A DNA stretch of 64,000 nt from Ariolimax columbianus (Eukaryota; Mollusca; Gastropoda; Stylommatophora; Arionidae), in assembly GCA_036924085.1 (NCBI GenBank), contig JAVGWX010000025.1, positions 32,375,921 through 32,439,920 on the forward strand. Reading direction: 5' to 3'. A model generated the notes under the pieces. The model worked only from the letters and a program-made list of their open reading frames with translations, did no database searches and was not told where the DNA came from. This document shows positions 35,471 to 45,700 of this stretch, piece after piece. Made by a program: the position numbers and the translations under genes. Position 1 is the stretch's first letter. Each line of letters begins with the position of its first letter.

Positions 35471-35606
35471 GTACGCTGTCAGACGTCAACTTGAATTTTT
35501 TCGAAGAAGGCAGCTGTCATCCTGAGGCTGTCGACACTGCCATACAGCTTGTCTAGTGTTGCCCCTGGTGATGGCCACATGTGCTTTCTCTGGTTCTCGT
35601 ATGTCG
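35470..35606 (-). pseudogene. Inverted LINE 3' tail, unit 2
   Basis: Second copy of 32466-32602, essentially identical. It joins copy 1's 3' end (GCGTACGCAGAAGAAGAAG) to copy 2's start. Confidence 0.9.
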
Positions 35607-35607
35607 T

Positions 35608-38466
35608 AGGAAAAACTATAAGCCCTACTGGAATGATGAGTTGCAGAAAGTGGAAGATGCAGTAACAAATGCTAGGAACATGGCAGAGCGAGAAAAATCC
35701 ATGGAGGCAAACATCGCCCTCAAAGCCGCCACGGCGAAATACAAACACACTCTTAAGCAAACAGCAAGAGAAAGCTGGAAAAATAAAACGGAAAGCCTAA
35801 ACCTGGACAAAGACGGGAACAAGCTATGGAAGCTAGTGAGAGCCATGAACGACGAAACCCCGTCAAATAAACAAATTACCATCAAGCAGGGCGAGAACTT
35901 GATCACAGGTAAGAAAGCCGCAAACGCCTTTGTCGATCACTATGCCAGAGCAAACCACATCGAGGTCCCTGCAGATAAGCATACAGACATTAGCGAAGAG
36001 CTAAAGGGGCACGACAACATCAATACGGCACCTGAAGAGCACATGATGGCCAAATTAACAATGCGCGAAATGGAAGAGGCTATGAAAACATTAAAGTAAA
36101 GGAAATCTGCCGGAAAAGACGGGATAACAAACGAAATGCTGATGGGGCTGGGCCAAACAGCGAAGAGGAAACTGCTGTCGGTCCTGAACCAAAGCTGGAA
36201 AAGGGGAATTGTACCCCAGGCATGGAAAGACGCAATACTGGTACCAGTACCAAAAACAGGAGAGGATAAAACAGATCAAAATGGATACAGGCTTATCAGC
36301 CTACTGAGCTGTGTCGGCAAGCTGATGGAACGGATGATAAACACCAGACTGATGTGGCATCTGGAAGAAAAACGAAAACTAATTCCACAGCAAGCCGGCT
36401 TTAGACAGCACAGATCTACTGAGGACCAGGTCATCCTCATAGCCCAGGAAATTGTAGATGCCTACCAGGCACAGAAACACACAGTAGCGGTTTGGGTGGA
36501 CCTGGAAAAGGCATTTGACAAAGTCTGGAAAGACGGACTTAGAGTCAAGCTAAGAAGAAGTGATGTTTGTGGTAAAATGTACAAGTGGATCAACCACTAC
36601 CTCAAACAAAGAACGGCCAGAGTCCAAGTACAAGGGCAGATGAGCAAAAAGGTGACACTCGAGCAGGGAGTACCCCAAGGGGGAGTACTGTCACCCACAC
36701 TCTTCCTGGTATATATAAACGATATTACAGAGAATATACCAAGAAGAGTCCATAGCTCAATGTTTGCAGACGATCTGGCTATGTGGACCTCTGAAAAGAA
36801 TCTCACCATAGCAAGAAATCGGATGCAGACGGCCCTAACATCGCTAGAAGTGGGGGCGAACTCATGGCTGGTCAAAACAAACGAAGAGAAAACCACATGC
36901 ACAATATTCTCGCTCTCATTAAAACCCCAAAATACCAAATTAAGTCTAAATGGCAAATTCCTGCAGCCAAACGACAACCCAACCTATCTGGGAGTCACAT
37001 TTGATCGGCGCATGACATGGAAAAGTCAGATTGAGAGAAACCGAATGAAAGCCAGAGAAAGAATGGCAATCATGAGGAAACTTGCTGGCACAAGCTGGGG
37101 AGCAGACGAAAGCATGCTAAAGAAAGTGTACACTGGAAGAGTGAGACCAGTTCTCGAGTATGGCATTGCGGCATGGACAACAGCAGCAAAGGCGAACTTC
37201 GATAAAGTTAGCAAACTTCAAAACCAAGCCATGAGAATTATAACAGGTGGCATGAAGTCAACGCCAATTGTAGAACTTGAAAAGATTACAAAACTGCAAT
37301 CCATGACCGATAGAAGAGACTGCAGAGCCCAGCTGCAGTCAGAGAAACTCCGAAGACTGACCGACCATCCAATGCACCAGAGACTAAACAATTTGGGAAA
37401 TGGGAAACTAAAGCGGAGAAACTTTGCAGAAATAGCCAAAGCAAAGATGCACGAAGATCCCATAAACGCACTAACAACACCAAAACCCATCACTACTGTA
37501 CGAAAACCTACCTGGAGGCAGGATATATTTCCAGAGGTGGTAGAAAATATACCAGGTATTGCAAACAAGAACTGCCAGACTGAAAAAGAAAGGAGAAATA
37601 CTACCCTAAGCTTCACAACGAAAAGCTACACAAGCATGGACTGGACCCATGCATACACCGACGGTTCTGTAACAAATACTACACAGAACGGAGGGGCAGG
37701 AGCATTCCTGAACCTACCAAATGGCAGAAAAATAACACTGTCATTCGCTACTGGTAAGTACACAAGCAATTTCAGAGCGGAGGCAGAGGCACTGAGGGCG
37801 GCAGTGGAAGAAATGGTGACACACAGTGAAAATGAAAGCCATATAGTCCTGCTTACAGATGCTCTCGCCGTAGTCACAGCGCTAAAAAGCCAGAAAAATA
37901 CTGAGCTTAATGACTTAAGAGCAGCACTCTGCAAACTGTGCCAGCAGTCCGCACCAAAAAGGGTAGTGGTACAGTGGGTCCCATCACACTGCAACATCCA
38001 AGGCAACGAGAAGGCAGACAGACTGGCAAAAGAAGGTGCAAGACTACCACAAACAGATACTAGTATGACGTACGAAGAGTCAAAACGGCTTTTCAAAGCC
38101 AGATACATGACCAAATGGGAAACCGAACATACTGGTTACACCAAAAACGATGCCTATTACCAGTTGAACCGAAGAGAGCAGGTCGTTGTCTTCAGACTTC
38201 GCACTGGCCACAATAGACTGAGGTACCACCTATTCAACAAATTGAAGATAGGTGGCACCGACGAATGCCCGTGCGGTACTGGTAAAATGACCGCTGAACA
38301 TCTGCTGCAGAACTGCCCGACATACGAGGATCAGAGAGAGCAGATGTGGCCATCACCAGTGGAACTGCAAGACAAGCTCTATGGCAGTGGCGACAGCCTC
38401 AGGATGACTGCCGCTTTTTTCGAAAAAAATAATTGTTACTGTCTGACTGCGTACGCAGAAGAAGAA
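35608..38466 (+). pseudogene. I/Nimb-like LINE ORF2, tandem copy 2
   Basis: Same truncated ORF2 as copy 1. One nonsense codon (TAA at 36097-36099) replaces a Lys codon of copy 1 in the RT finger region, splitting the frame into 35581-36099 and 36136-38490. Downstream the frame is continuous: motif A near 36496, motif B near 36670, FADD near 36765, RNase H HAYTDGS near 37650, HCNIQGNEKADR near 37990, CPCGTGKMTAEHLLQNC near 38265. The 2-bp insertion of copy 1 is absent. The few other differences include W to G, S to T and E to K substitutions. Confidence 0.93.
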
Positions 38467-38893
38467 GTACGCTGTCAGACGTCAACTTGAATTTTTTCGA
38501 AGAAGGCAGCTGTCATCCTGAGGCTGTCGACACTGCCATAGAGCTTGTCTAGTGTTGCCACTGGTGATGGCCACATGTGCTTTTTCTGGTTCTCGTAGTT
38601 CGGGCAATTTTGCAGCAGATGTTCCGCGGCCATTTTCCCTGTACCACAGGTGCATTCGTCAGTACCACCTTTCTTCAGTTTTTTGAAAAGATGGTACCTC
38701 AGTCTGTTGTTGCCTGTGCGGAGTCTGAAGACCACGACCTGCTCTCTTCTGTTCAACTGGTAGTAGGCATCATTTTTTGTGTAGCCAGTATGCTCTGTTT
38801 CCCATTTGGCCATGTATCTGGCTCCAACAAACCTTTTGAACTCTTAGTAGGTCACACTAGAATCTGGTTGTGGTAACCTTGCACCTTCTTTAG
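38466..38893 (-). pseudogene. Resident I/Nimb-like element, RNase H tail (B)
   Basis: A minus frame (38475-38813) reads MAKWETEHTGYTKNDAYYQL, VVFRLRTGNNRLRYHLF, CTCGTGKMAAEHLLQNC and the SLRMTAAFFEK end. It is the minus-strand element shared with copy C (59545-60000). It is cut at about 38893 by a deletion that joins it to CR1-like sequence. Confidence 0.88.
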
Positions 38894-38898
38894 CCAGT

Positions 38899-40462
38899 CT
38901 CGTTTCTAGACACTAACGGTTGGTTTTTCTGAGTCTTTCCTCGTAACTGTAATTCTGGAATCCCACTATCAGTTTTGTCGCTATTCTTTGTATCCTTTCC
39001 AGCATATTTATAGCTCTTCTACGATAAGGACTCCACACCTGTACACAGTACTCCGATCTAGGTCTAACTAATGCTTTATACAGTTTGTCAATCACCTCAT
39101 TACTCCTATGTTTAATATTTTTTTATTTTTTATCATACCTAACGTTGCATTTGACTTATTCACTGCTACCTGGACTTGCTCACTCACCTTACCTGTATGC
39201 TCTATTATTACCCCTATGTCCCTTTCGTTATCTATCATCCTAGTATTGTTCTCGCCCATTCTGTAATTTTGTTCCATTTTTTACTTCACACCACTCAGAG
39301 TACTCCTAATTTATGCCAATCGCTGTCTTCTTCCCGTTAACCAACTTTCAATCCATTCGGCAACCTGCCCATCTATCCCATGTGATTTTAACTTTTTAAA
39401 TAATCGTTGATGAGGTACTATATCAAAAGCCTTTGTAAAATCTAGATAAATAACATCCACTGGTTCTCCCTTATCTATGATTTTAGTAATCACCTCCATG
39501 CACTCCAATAGATTTGTTGAGCACGGTCTCCCTCTAGTAAACCCATGCTGACTATTTCTGATTAGATTTAACCTGTCTAGATGCATTACAATGTTTTCTT
39601 TCATTATTGACTCTAACAATTTACAGACTACAGATTTCTTTCCTCTTTTCAATAAGGGAATCACTCCTGCATCTTTCCAATCTCTTGGAACAATCCATTT
39701 TGCAAGTGATTGAGAAAATAATATAGCCAATGGTTTAACTAGTTAGTCTATACTTCAAATAGCATTGATGAATGGATACCATCTTGATCTGTACATTTAT
39801 CCACTTTTAATCCTTCCAATCTTTTTAGAACCATTTCCTCCGTAATTCAGAATGATTTTAATCGAACTATATCCATTTGACATTTGAAAATATGTATAGG
39901 CTCTGGTATCTTGGAGGAGTGTTCTTTTGTATAGACTGTGCCAAAGTATTGATTTATTAGATTAGCTATCTCCCTATTTTCTTTGCCTATTGTCACTGTA
40001 CTGTCTATGAGAAAGCCTACCTTGTCTTTAGGTCTTTTGTTTATTTCTAACATTAGAAAAGAAGCTTTTACCATCAGTCTTGATCCTATTAGTAAGTTTT
40101 TTTCGAAGTCCATTTTTGCAGCTTTATTTACTTTCTGAGCTATGTTTTGCTTGTCCAAATATTTTTAATATTTTTCTTTTGATTTACTTGCCTTTATATA
40201 CTTTGCCCAGGCTTTATTTTAAGCTCTTGTACATTTAGCTACAAATCTAGTAATCCACTGTTTATGATTGGTGTTTACCTCCATATATGGAACATATTCG
40301 ACTTTTAGTTGTTCTAAAAGTGTTTTGAAACACTCTGCCTCTTGTTCAACGTCTGCACCTCTGACAATATCTTTCCTGTGTATGTGGCTGTCTGTATCTT
40401 TCATCTTCTGTACATCTGTCTTAGAGTAGTCGTATGCTCGTGAGTGTATATTTACATACATT
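38899..40462 (-). pseudogene. CR1-like LINE ORF2 relic (copy B)
   Basis: Minus frames in order: a Lys-rich linker (40462-40219), TIGKENREIANLINQYFGTV (about 39940), RT fingers and palm in 39311-39730 with IPLLKRGKK, HGFTRGRPCSTNLLE and VIYLDFTKAFDIVPHQRL (motif A Asp present), ending IESWLTGRRQR. It then jumps to the post-FADD region (MEQNYRMGENN, 39277 downwards) and LVRPRSEYCVQVWSPY. Motifs B and C (SGV.QGS and FADD) are deleted near 39290, and the same deletion exists in copy C. Non-functional. Confidence 0.9.
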
Positions 40463-40519
40463 GTAAAGGCTGTTATAGGATATATTTTATGGACAACTGA
40501 TCACTGCAGCTAAAGGAAT

Positions 40520-40805
40520 CGACGTCCAAGCCTAAGGCTCAGGATTGAGTCGATTGCAGACAGTCAGTTGGGACGTGCACAGTAGTTGCCGACGCTTGTA
40601 GAGGCCATCTGGATCCAGAGAAATGGGCACACTGAAAAGATCTGGGAACACCCCGGCAAGTCAGCCTCCTCAGCCCCGTTGTACGATCTGCGACAGGGAC
40701 TGCCACTCACGTACCGGCGTTTGCAGCCATAGCAGACTGTGTCGAAATACTGGAGACAGAGCTGGGCAAACTTCGCCAGGGCGCCAGGCGCATGATGATC
40801 AGTGA
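40520..40805 (+). pseudogene. RTE-like C-terminal zinc-finger relic (B)
   Basis: The plus strand reads RIESIADSQ (about 40545) and then, in another frame, PPQPRCTICDRDCHSRTGVC with SHSRLC, ending at a stop at 40803-40805. This matches the C-terminal single zinc-finger tail (C.DCGRDCHSRIGL.SH.RRC) that I recall at the end of many RTE-like LINE polyproteins. A stretch of about 40 bp present in C (63470-63510) is missing. Confidence 0.65.
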
Positions 40806-40839
40806 CTGAGACGGCAATGAACTGATGAATATTAAATGT

Positions 40840-40960
40840 ATTTACTTGTCTTGGCTTGGTTTCGTTTGTTCTCCATCTCCCGCTACCAAACCCTGACACG
40901 GGCCTAAGTAGCAGAACGCAGTCCAGAGAACGGAATGCTTTATGTCGATATTTGCACCTT
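40840..40960 (-). repeat. Short dispersed repeat, inverted (B)
   Basis: Reverse complement matches 275-405 over the CATTCCGTTCTCTGGAC core and about 100 bp around it, with roughly one change in five outside the core. Confidence 0.55.
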
Positions 40961-41006
40961 TCGATCCAACACATCCGACTTCAGCAAGCATTTTTTGAGT
41001 ACCGGG

Positions 41007-41845
41007 TTACCATTCCCTCTTCGATCCCTTCTCCTTAGCCAGTCTGCTCTGTTGCAGCCTGTTTTCTAGAATACTGCGCGGACGTGTAGAACGGCCTTGG
41101 CAGCTCCGGTTCGCTAGCCCTTACGCTATCAGTCAGCTATGGCTCGCTGACCGCTGCAGCTCATGCGCTGCTCACCATCTTGATCCGGTATTTACTTGAT
41201 TTTGAAGAAATATGATCATGACAATAATAATGGGCATATCGCCGTCGATGAGAATAACCAACATCATCATGTGTCATACTACGCCCTTAAGTATGTGAGC
41301 GGATGCGTGCATGACAGATTAAGCCAACACCAGCTGGTGCTGGTTTTCCCTCTACTCTATACGTCCATCTGATCGCTAACTGCATGCAAGGCTCTTTTTG
41401 GCCTCGCCTTTTTCAGGCTAAACGATTTACTGTCAGGATTCACTGAATCGCTTTTATTGACGTCCACGTGATCGCCTTACTGCGCTAAGCTCGCTAAACA
41501 GAAGTTTCTTTTGGAACCTTTAGCTTGACATTCGAGAAAATTGGCCAGTCTATCTCACTTTAACTTTCTACAAAAGTGTATGAATAGTGTAGTAGTAATG
41601 AAAAGAGAATGGTTATTTGTGATGTGGTCTTGTAGCCAATTTGGAGTATGTGTCATGTAGAAGTGATTCAACCTCCTGGCGTGTTTGGCGTACACACTCC
41701 AGCTCTCTCACCCATAGATCAGGGTTTAGAGACTGGCAGGATGTTTACCAATCAGATTAGTTGCTGTTTAACGATATACTTCATTTAAATATTCACTTCT
41801 TCTTCGGGCAATATCAGGTAGTACTATTTACTCAAGTTTGTCTTC
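41007..41845. other. Unassigned sequence right of copy B
   Basis: No supported ORF or motif. Whether it still belongs to the duplication cannot be judged, because copy C ends with the window. Confidence 0.4.
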
Positions 41846-41973
41846 TTTTTCTTTCTCTTCTTTTTCTTCTTCTTCTTCTTTCTCTTCTTTTTCGTCTTCT
41901 TTTTTTCTTCGTCTTCTTCTTCTTATTTTTTCTTTCTCTTTTTCTTCTTTTCTTTTTCTGATTCTTTCTCTTC

Positions 41974-42005
<32 letters not shown>

Positions 42006-42078
42006 CTTCTTCTTTTTGTTCTTCTTCTTCTTCTTTTTCTTCTTCTTCTTCTTCTTCTTCTTTTCCTTCTTTTTCTAG
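41846..42078. repeat. (CTT)n polypyrimidine tract
   Basis: About 230 bp almost entirely C and T on the plus strand, mostly CTT, with few interruptions. ORFs over it (poly-Leu/Ser/Phe or poly-Glu/Lys) are artefacts. I/Nimb-like elements in this window end in GAA repeats, so it could be an expanded LINE tail of a minus-strand insertion. Confidence 0.95.
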
Positions 42079-42137
42079 CTCACCGACAATTGTATTAAGT
42101 CTACACGTAAAGGCCAGTTCTATGGACAAAGTCTACT

Positions 42138-42978
42138 GTGGTTGGGAGTTCTTCAAGACTCTCACAAAAGTGTGTATGTGTGGGTTCGTCTCCGTGGGTC
42201 AGTATTCACAACGTAGTTGCTTTAGCATGTTATAGTCTTGACAAAGGAAGGGTTCTGATACTGACACGTACCTGCATACCGAGTAGCGCGGTAGCTGTCA
42301 ATCACACTGGACAAGCAGAAATTGTAGGACTCGACATAATGACACAAGAAACGAAGATCCGCATCTTCAACCTGTATGGCCCACCCAACAAAGACCTGTC
42401 GCTCTCGAGTATGGAAATCAAGGACTCCAGCTGCCTAGTAGTTGGAGACTTCAACAGCCACTCGGAGAGATGGGGATATTCGGACACAGACAACAGAGGT
42501 GATGAAGTGGAAGACTGGGAGATAGACACAAATCTCTATCTTATCAATAGGCTGGAGGACAGACCTATCTTCTATTCTAGAACATGGCATACCACCTCTA
42601 CTCCAGACTTGGCCTTTTCCACGGTTGATATTCACCATAAAATAGACGGCCAGGTGCTCAACCAATTGGCAGGTAGCGACAAAAGGCCAATTAGGCTAGA
42701 AATTGATATGGAAGTAGGCCCACATGAAATAAAAGCGCTCCCACGTTGGAACTATAAACAAGCCGACTGGGACAGATTTGCAATTCTGATAGATCGGCTA
42801 TGTGAAACCATCAACACACGGAATAACAATATGAAACCTATGGTGGAAGGCCTAAGCAAAGCAATAATACAAGCAGCCACCGAAACCATCCCAAGAGGGG
42901 CAAGGAAAAACTACAAGCCATATTGGATGGTGAATTGCAGAAAGCGGAAGACGAAATCTCAATTGCCAGGAACATGGT
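42138..42978 (+). pseudogene. I/Nimb-like APE endonuclease relic
   Basis: The frame 42138-42980 contains the C-terminal two thirds of an APE-type endonuclease: IRIFNLYGPPN, VVGDFNSHSERWGY (GDFN catalytic motif, about residues 97-111), TWHTTSTPDLAFS and LAGSDKRPIRLEI. In active enzymes the last motif is SDHRP; here His is replaced by Lys. The N-terminal part with the metal-binding Glu is not recognisable. It ends at GARKNYKPYW, the linker where the tandem copies at 32604 and 35608 begin. It then hits minus-strand RT sequence. Confidence 0.85.
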
Positions 42979-43985
42979 AGAGAGAGAACAATCTAAGTTT
43001 GCTAACTTTATCGAAGTTTGCCTTTGCTGCTGTTGTCCATGCCGCAATGCCATACTCGAGAACGGGTCTCACTCTTCCAGTGTACAGTTTCTTTAGTATA
43101 CTTTCGTCTACTCCCCAGCTTGTGCCAGCAAGTTTCCTCATGATTGCCATTCTTTCTCTGGCTCTCATTCGGTTTCTCTCGATCTGACTTTTCCATGTCA
43201 TGCACCGATCAAATGTGACTCCCAGGTAGTTTGGGTTGTTGTTTGGCTGCAGGAATTTGCCATTTAGACTTAATTTGGTGTTTTGGGGTTTGATTGAAAG
43301 CGAGAATATTGTACATGTGGTTTTCTCCTCGTTTATTTTGACCAGCCATGAGTTCGCCCACTCTTCCAGCGAAGTTAGGGCCTGCTGCATCCGATTTCTT
43401 GCTATGGTGAGATTCTTTTCAGAGGTCCACATAGCCAGATCGTCTGCAAACATTGAGCTATGGACTCTTCTTGGTATATTCTCTGTAATGTCGTTTATAA
43501 ACATCAGGAAGAGTGTGGGTGACAGTACTCTCCCTTGGCGTACTCCCTGCTCGAGTGTCACCTTTTTGCTCATCTGCCCTTGTACTTGGACTCTGGCCGT
43601 TCTTATTTTGAGGTAGTGGTTGATCCACTTGTACATTCTCCCACAAACTTCACTTCTCCTTAGCTTGACTCTAAGTCCGTCTTTCCAGACTTTGTCAAAT
43701 GCCTTTTCCAGGTCCACCCAAACCGCTACTGTGTGTTTCTGTGCCTGGTAGGCATCTACAATTTCCTTGGATATGAGGATGACCTGGTCTTCAGTGGATC
43801 TGTGCTGCCTAAAACCTGCTTGCTGTGGAATTAGCATTCGTTTTTCTTCCAGATGCCACATCAGTCTGGTGTTTATCATACGTTCCATCAGCTTGCCGAC
43901 ACAGCTCAGTAGGCTGATAGGCCTGTATCCATTTGGATCTGTTTTGTCTTTTCCTTTCTTTGGTATTGAAAAACACATACTAATT
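42965..43985 (-). pseudogene. Inverted I/Nimb-like RT fragment
   Basis: A continuous minus frame from PKKGKDKTDPNGYRPISLLS through FRQHRSTEDQVI, VDLEKAFDKVW, LEQGVRQGRVLSPTLF (GG changed to GR, P to R in motif B) and MFADDLAMW to AAKANFDKVSKL. It is truncated on both sides and lies between two plus-strand pieces of the same family. It resembles the 32-38 kb copies at roughly nine in ten residues. Confidence 0.9.
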
Positions 43986-45172
43986 CCACAGCAAGCAGGC
44001 TTTAGACAGCACAGATCCACTGATGACCAGATCACGATCATAGCCCAGTTAATAGATGATGCTTACCAGGAGAAAAAACACACTGTATCCGTTTGGGTAG
44101 ATTTAGAGAAGGCATTTGACAAGGTGTGGATAAAAGGACTTAAAGTCAAACTACGAAGAAGTGAAGTTTGTGGGAAAATGTACTGATGGATCAGCGACTA
44201 CCTCGAAAACAGAACATCCATAGCTGGCACAAGCTGGGGAACAGACGAAACTGTACACTGGAAGAGTGAGACCAGTTCTCGAGTATGGCATTGCGGCATG
44301 GGCAACAGCAGCAAAGGCGAACTTTGATAAAATTAGCAAACTTCAAAACCCAAGCCATGAGAGTAATAACAGGAGGCATGAAGTCAACGCCAATTGTAGA
44401 ACTGGAAAAGATTAGAAATCTGCAATCCATGACCGACAGAAGAGACTGCAGAGCCCAGCAGCAAGCAGAGAAACTCAGAAGACTGACAGACCACCCAATG
44501 CACCAGAGACTAAATAGATTTGGAAATGGGAAACTAAAGCGGAGAAACTTTGCAGAAATAGCCAAAGCAAAGATGAGCGAAGATACTATGAACACATTAA
44601 CACCAAAGCCCATCCCTACTGTACGCAAACCTACCTGGAAGCAGCATTTCATTCCGGAGGTGGTAGAAAATATACCAGGTATTTGAAACAAGAACAGCAA
44701 GACTGAAAAAGAAAGAAGAGACATAACCCTGAGGTACATAACGAAAAACTACCCAAGCATGAACTGGACCCATGCATACACCTACGGGTCTGTCACAAAC
44801 ACAACACAGAACGGAGGGGCTGAGGTATTCCTGAGCCTACCAAATGGTAAAAAAATAACACTGTCAGTGGCAACTGGAAAATACTCATTCAATTTCAGAG
44901 CGGAGGCAGACGGCACTGAGGGATGCAGCAGAAGCAATGCTGACAGGAAAAAGAAATGAAAGGCAGATAGTCCTGTTTACAGATGCCCTGGCCGTAGTCA
45001 CATCACTAAAAAGTAGAAAAATACTGAACTAAATGATTTAAGAGCAGTACTCTGTCAACTATGCCAGCAGTCCGCACCAAAAAGAGTAGTGGTACAGTGG
45101 GTTCCATCCCACTGTAACATCCAAGGCAACGAGGAGGCAGACAGACTGGCATCGGTTCTGTGCATCGGTTGA
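43978..45172 (+). pseudogene. I/Nimb-like RT to RNase H relic
   Basis: Plus-strand pieces: LIPQQAGFRQHRSTDDQ to LRRSEVCGKMY (43978-44185); a deletion of the catalytic palm; TGRVRPVLEYGIAAW-like codons and KTQAMRVITGGMKSTPIVEL (44255-44686); RNase H start with HAYTYGSVTN (44759-44959), the first catalytic Asp changed to Tyr; then VVVQWVPSHCNIQGNEEADR (about 45085-45150). Several frameshifts. It stops at about 45172, where unrelated LINE sequence begins. Confidence 0.85.
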
Positions 45173-45234
45173 AGTTAAAGTGAGCTAAACTGCGAGAACT
45201 GTTATCGGTAAAAGTGTCACTGGTAAGCTACATA

Positions 45235-45390
45235 AGCTACATATGGTGAATGCTTGGAATGTGTTGCCATATGTAGTAGGTTTAGGCTGCAACAATTAAT
45301 GCATTTAATAATAGATTGGATGCACATAGCTTTTAGAGCTAGGAAATGTAAATGAAGCTGGTTGTTTACAGACTCTGCATAGTTTTCTAA
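45235..45390 (+). pseudogene. CR1-like LINE 3' end
   Basis: The plus strand reads VNAWNVLPYVVG and a degenerate segment ending LQTLHSFLSQYK. This corresponds to the C-terminal and 3' UTR part of the CR1-like family seen on the minus strand at 1040-1369. It leads directly into the 26-bp minisatellite. Confidence 0.65.
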
Positions 45391-45700
45391 GCCAGTATAA
45401 AGACGTAGTCTTCTAAACCAGTATAAAGATATAGTCTTCTAAAGCAGTATAAAGACATCGTCTTCTAAACTAGTATAAAGACATCGTCTTCTAAACCAGT
45501 ATAAAGAAACAGCCTTCTTAACGAGTATAAAGACAGTCTTATAAACCAGTATAAAAACATCGTCTTATAAACCAATATAAAGACACAGTCTTCTAAACCA
45601 GTATAAAGTTTCAGTCTTCTAAACCAGTAGAAAGACATAGTCGTCTAAACCAGTATAAAGAGGTAGTCTTCTCAACCCGTATAAAGACGTTAACTTAGTT
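45380..45700. repeat. 26-bp minisatellite from LINE 3' UTR
   Basis: About twelve units of AGTCTTCTAAACCAGTATAA plus AGACAT. The unit is the same sequence that occurs once in the 3' UTR of the CR1-like family (complement at 1052-1080, 22648-22676 and 49874-49902). It ends in TATAAAGACGTTAACTTAG, the normal 3' terminus, so the expansion is internal to the UTR. Confidence 0.92.

Larger units (their letters stand above)
19241..41006 (+). repeat. Segmental duplication copy B
   Basis: Collinear with copy C from 19241 (C 46896) to at least 41006, where C reaches the window end (64000). The offset is 27655 bp on the left and 22994 bp on the right. The difference comes from the 6-kb LINE array and two smaller segments present only in B, less a 1.87-kb stretch present only in C. 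Confidence 0.93.

Noticed and set aside
41838..42129. Leu/Ser/Phe-rich and Glu/Lys-rich ORFs
   Set aside because: Translations of a CTT microsatellite on either strand.
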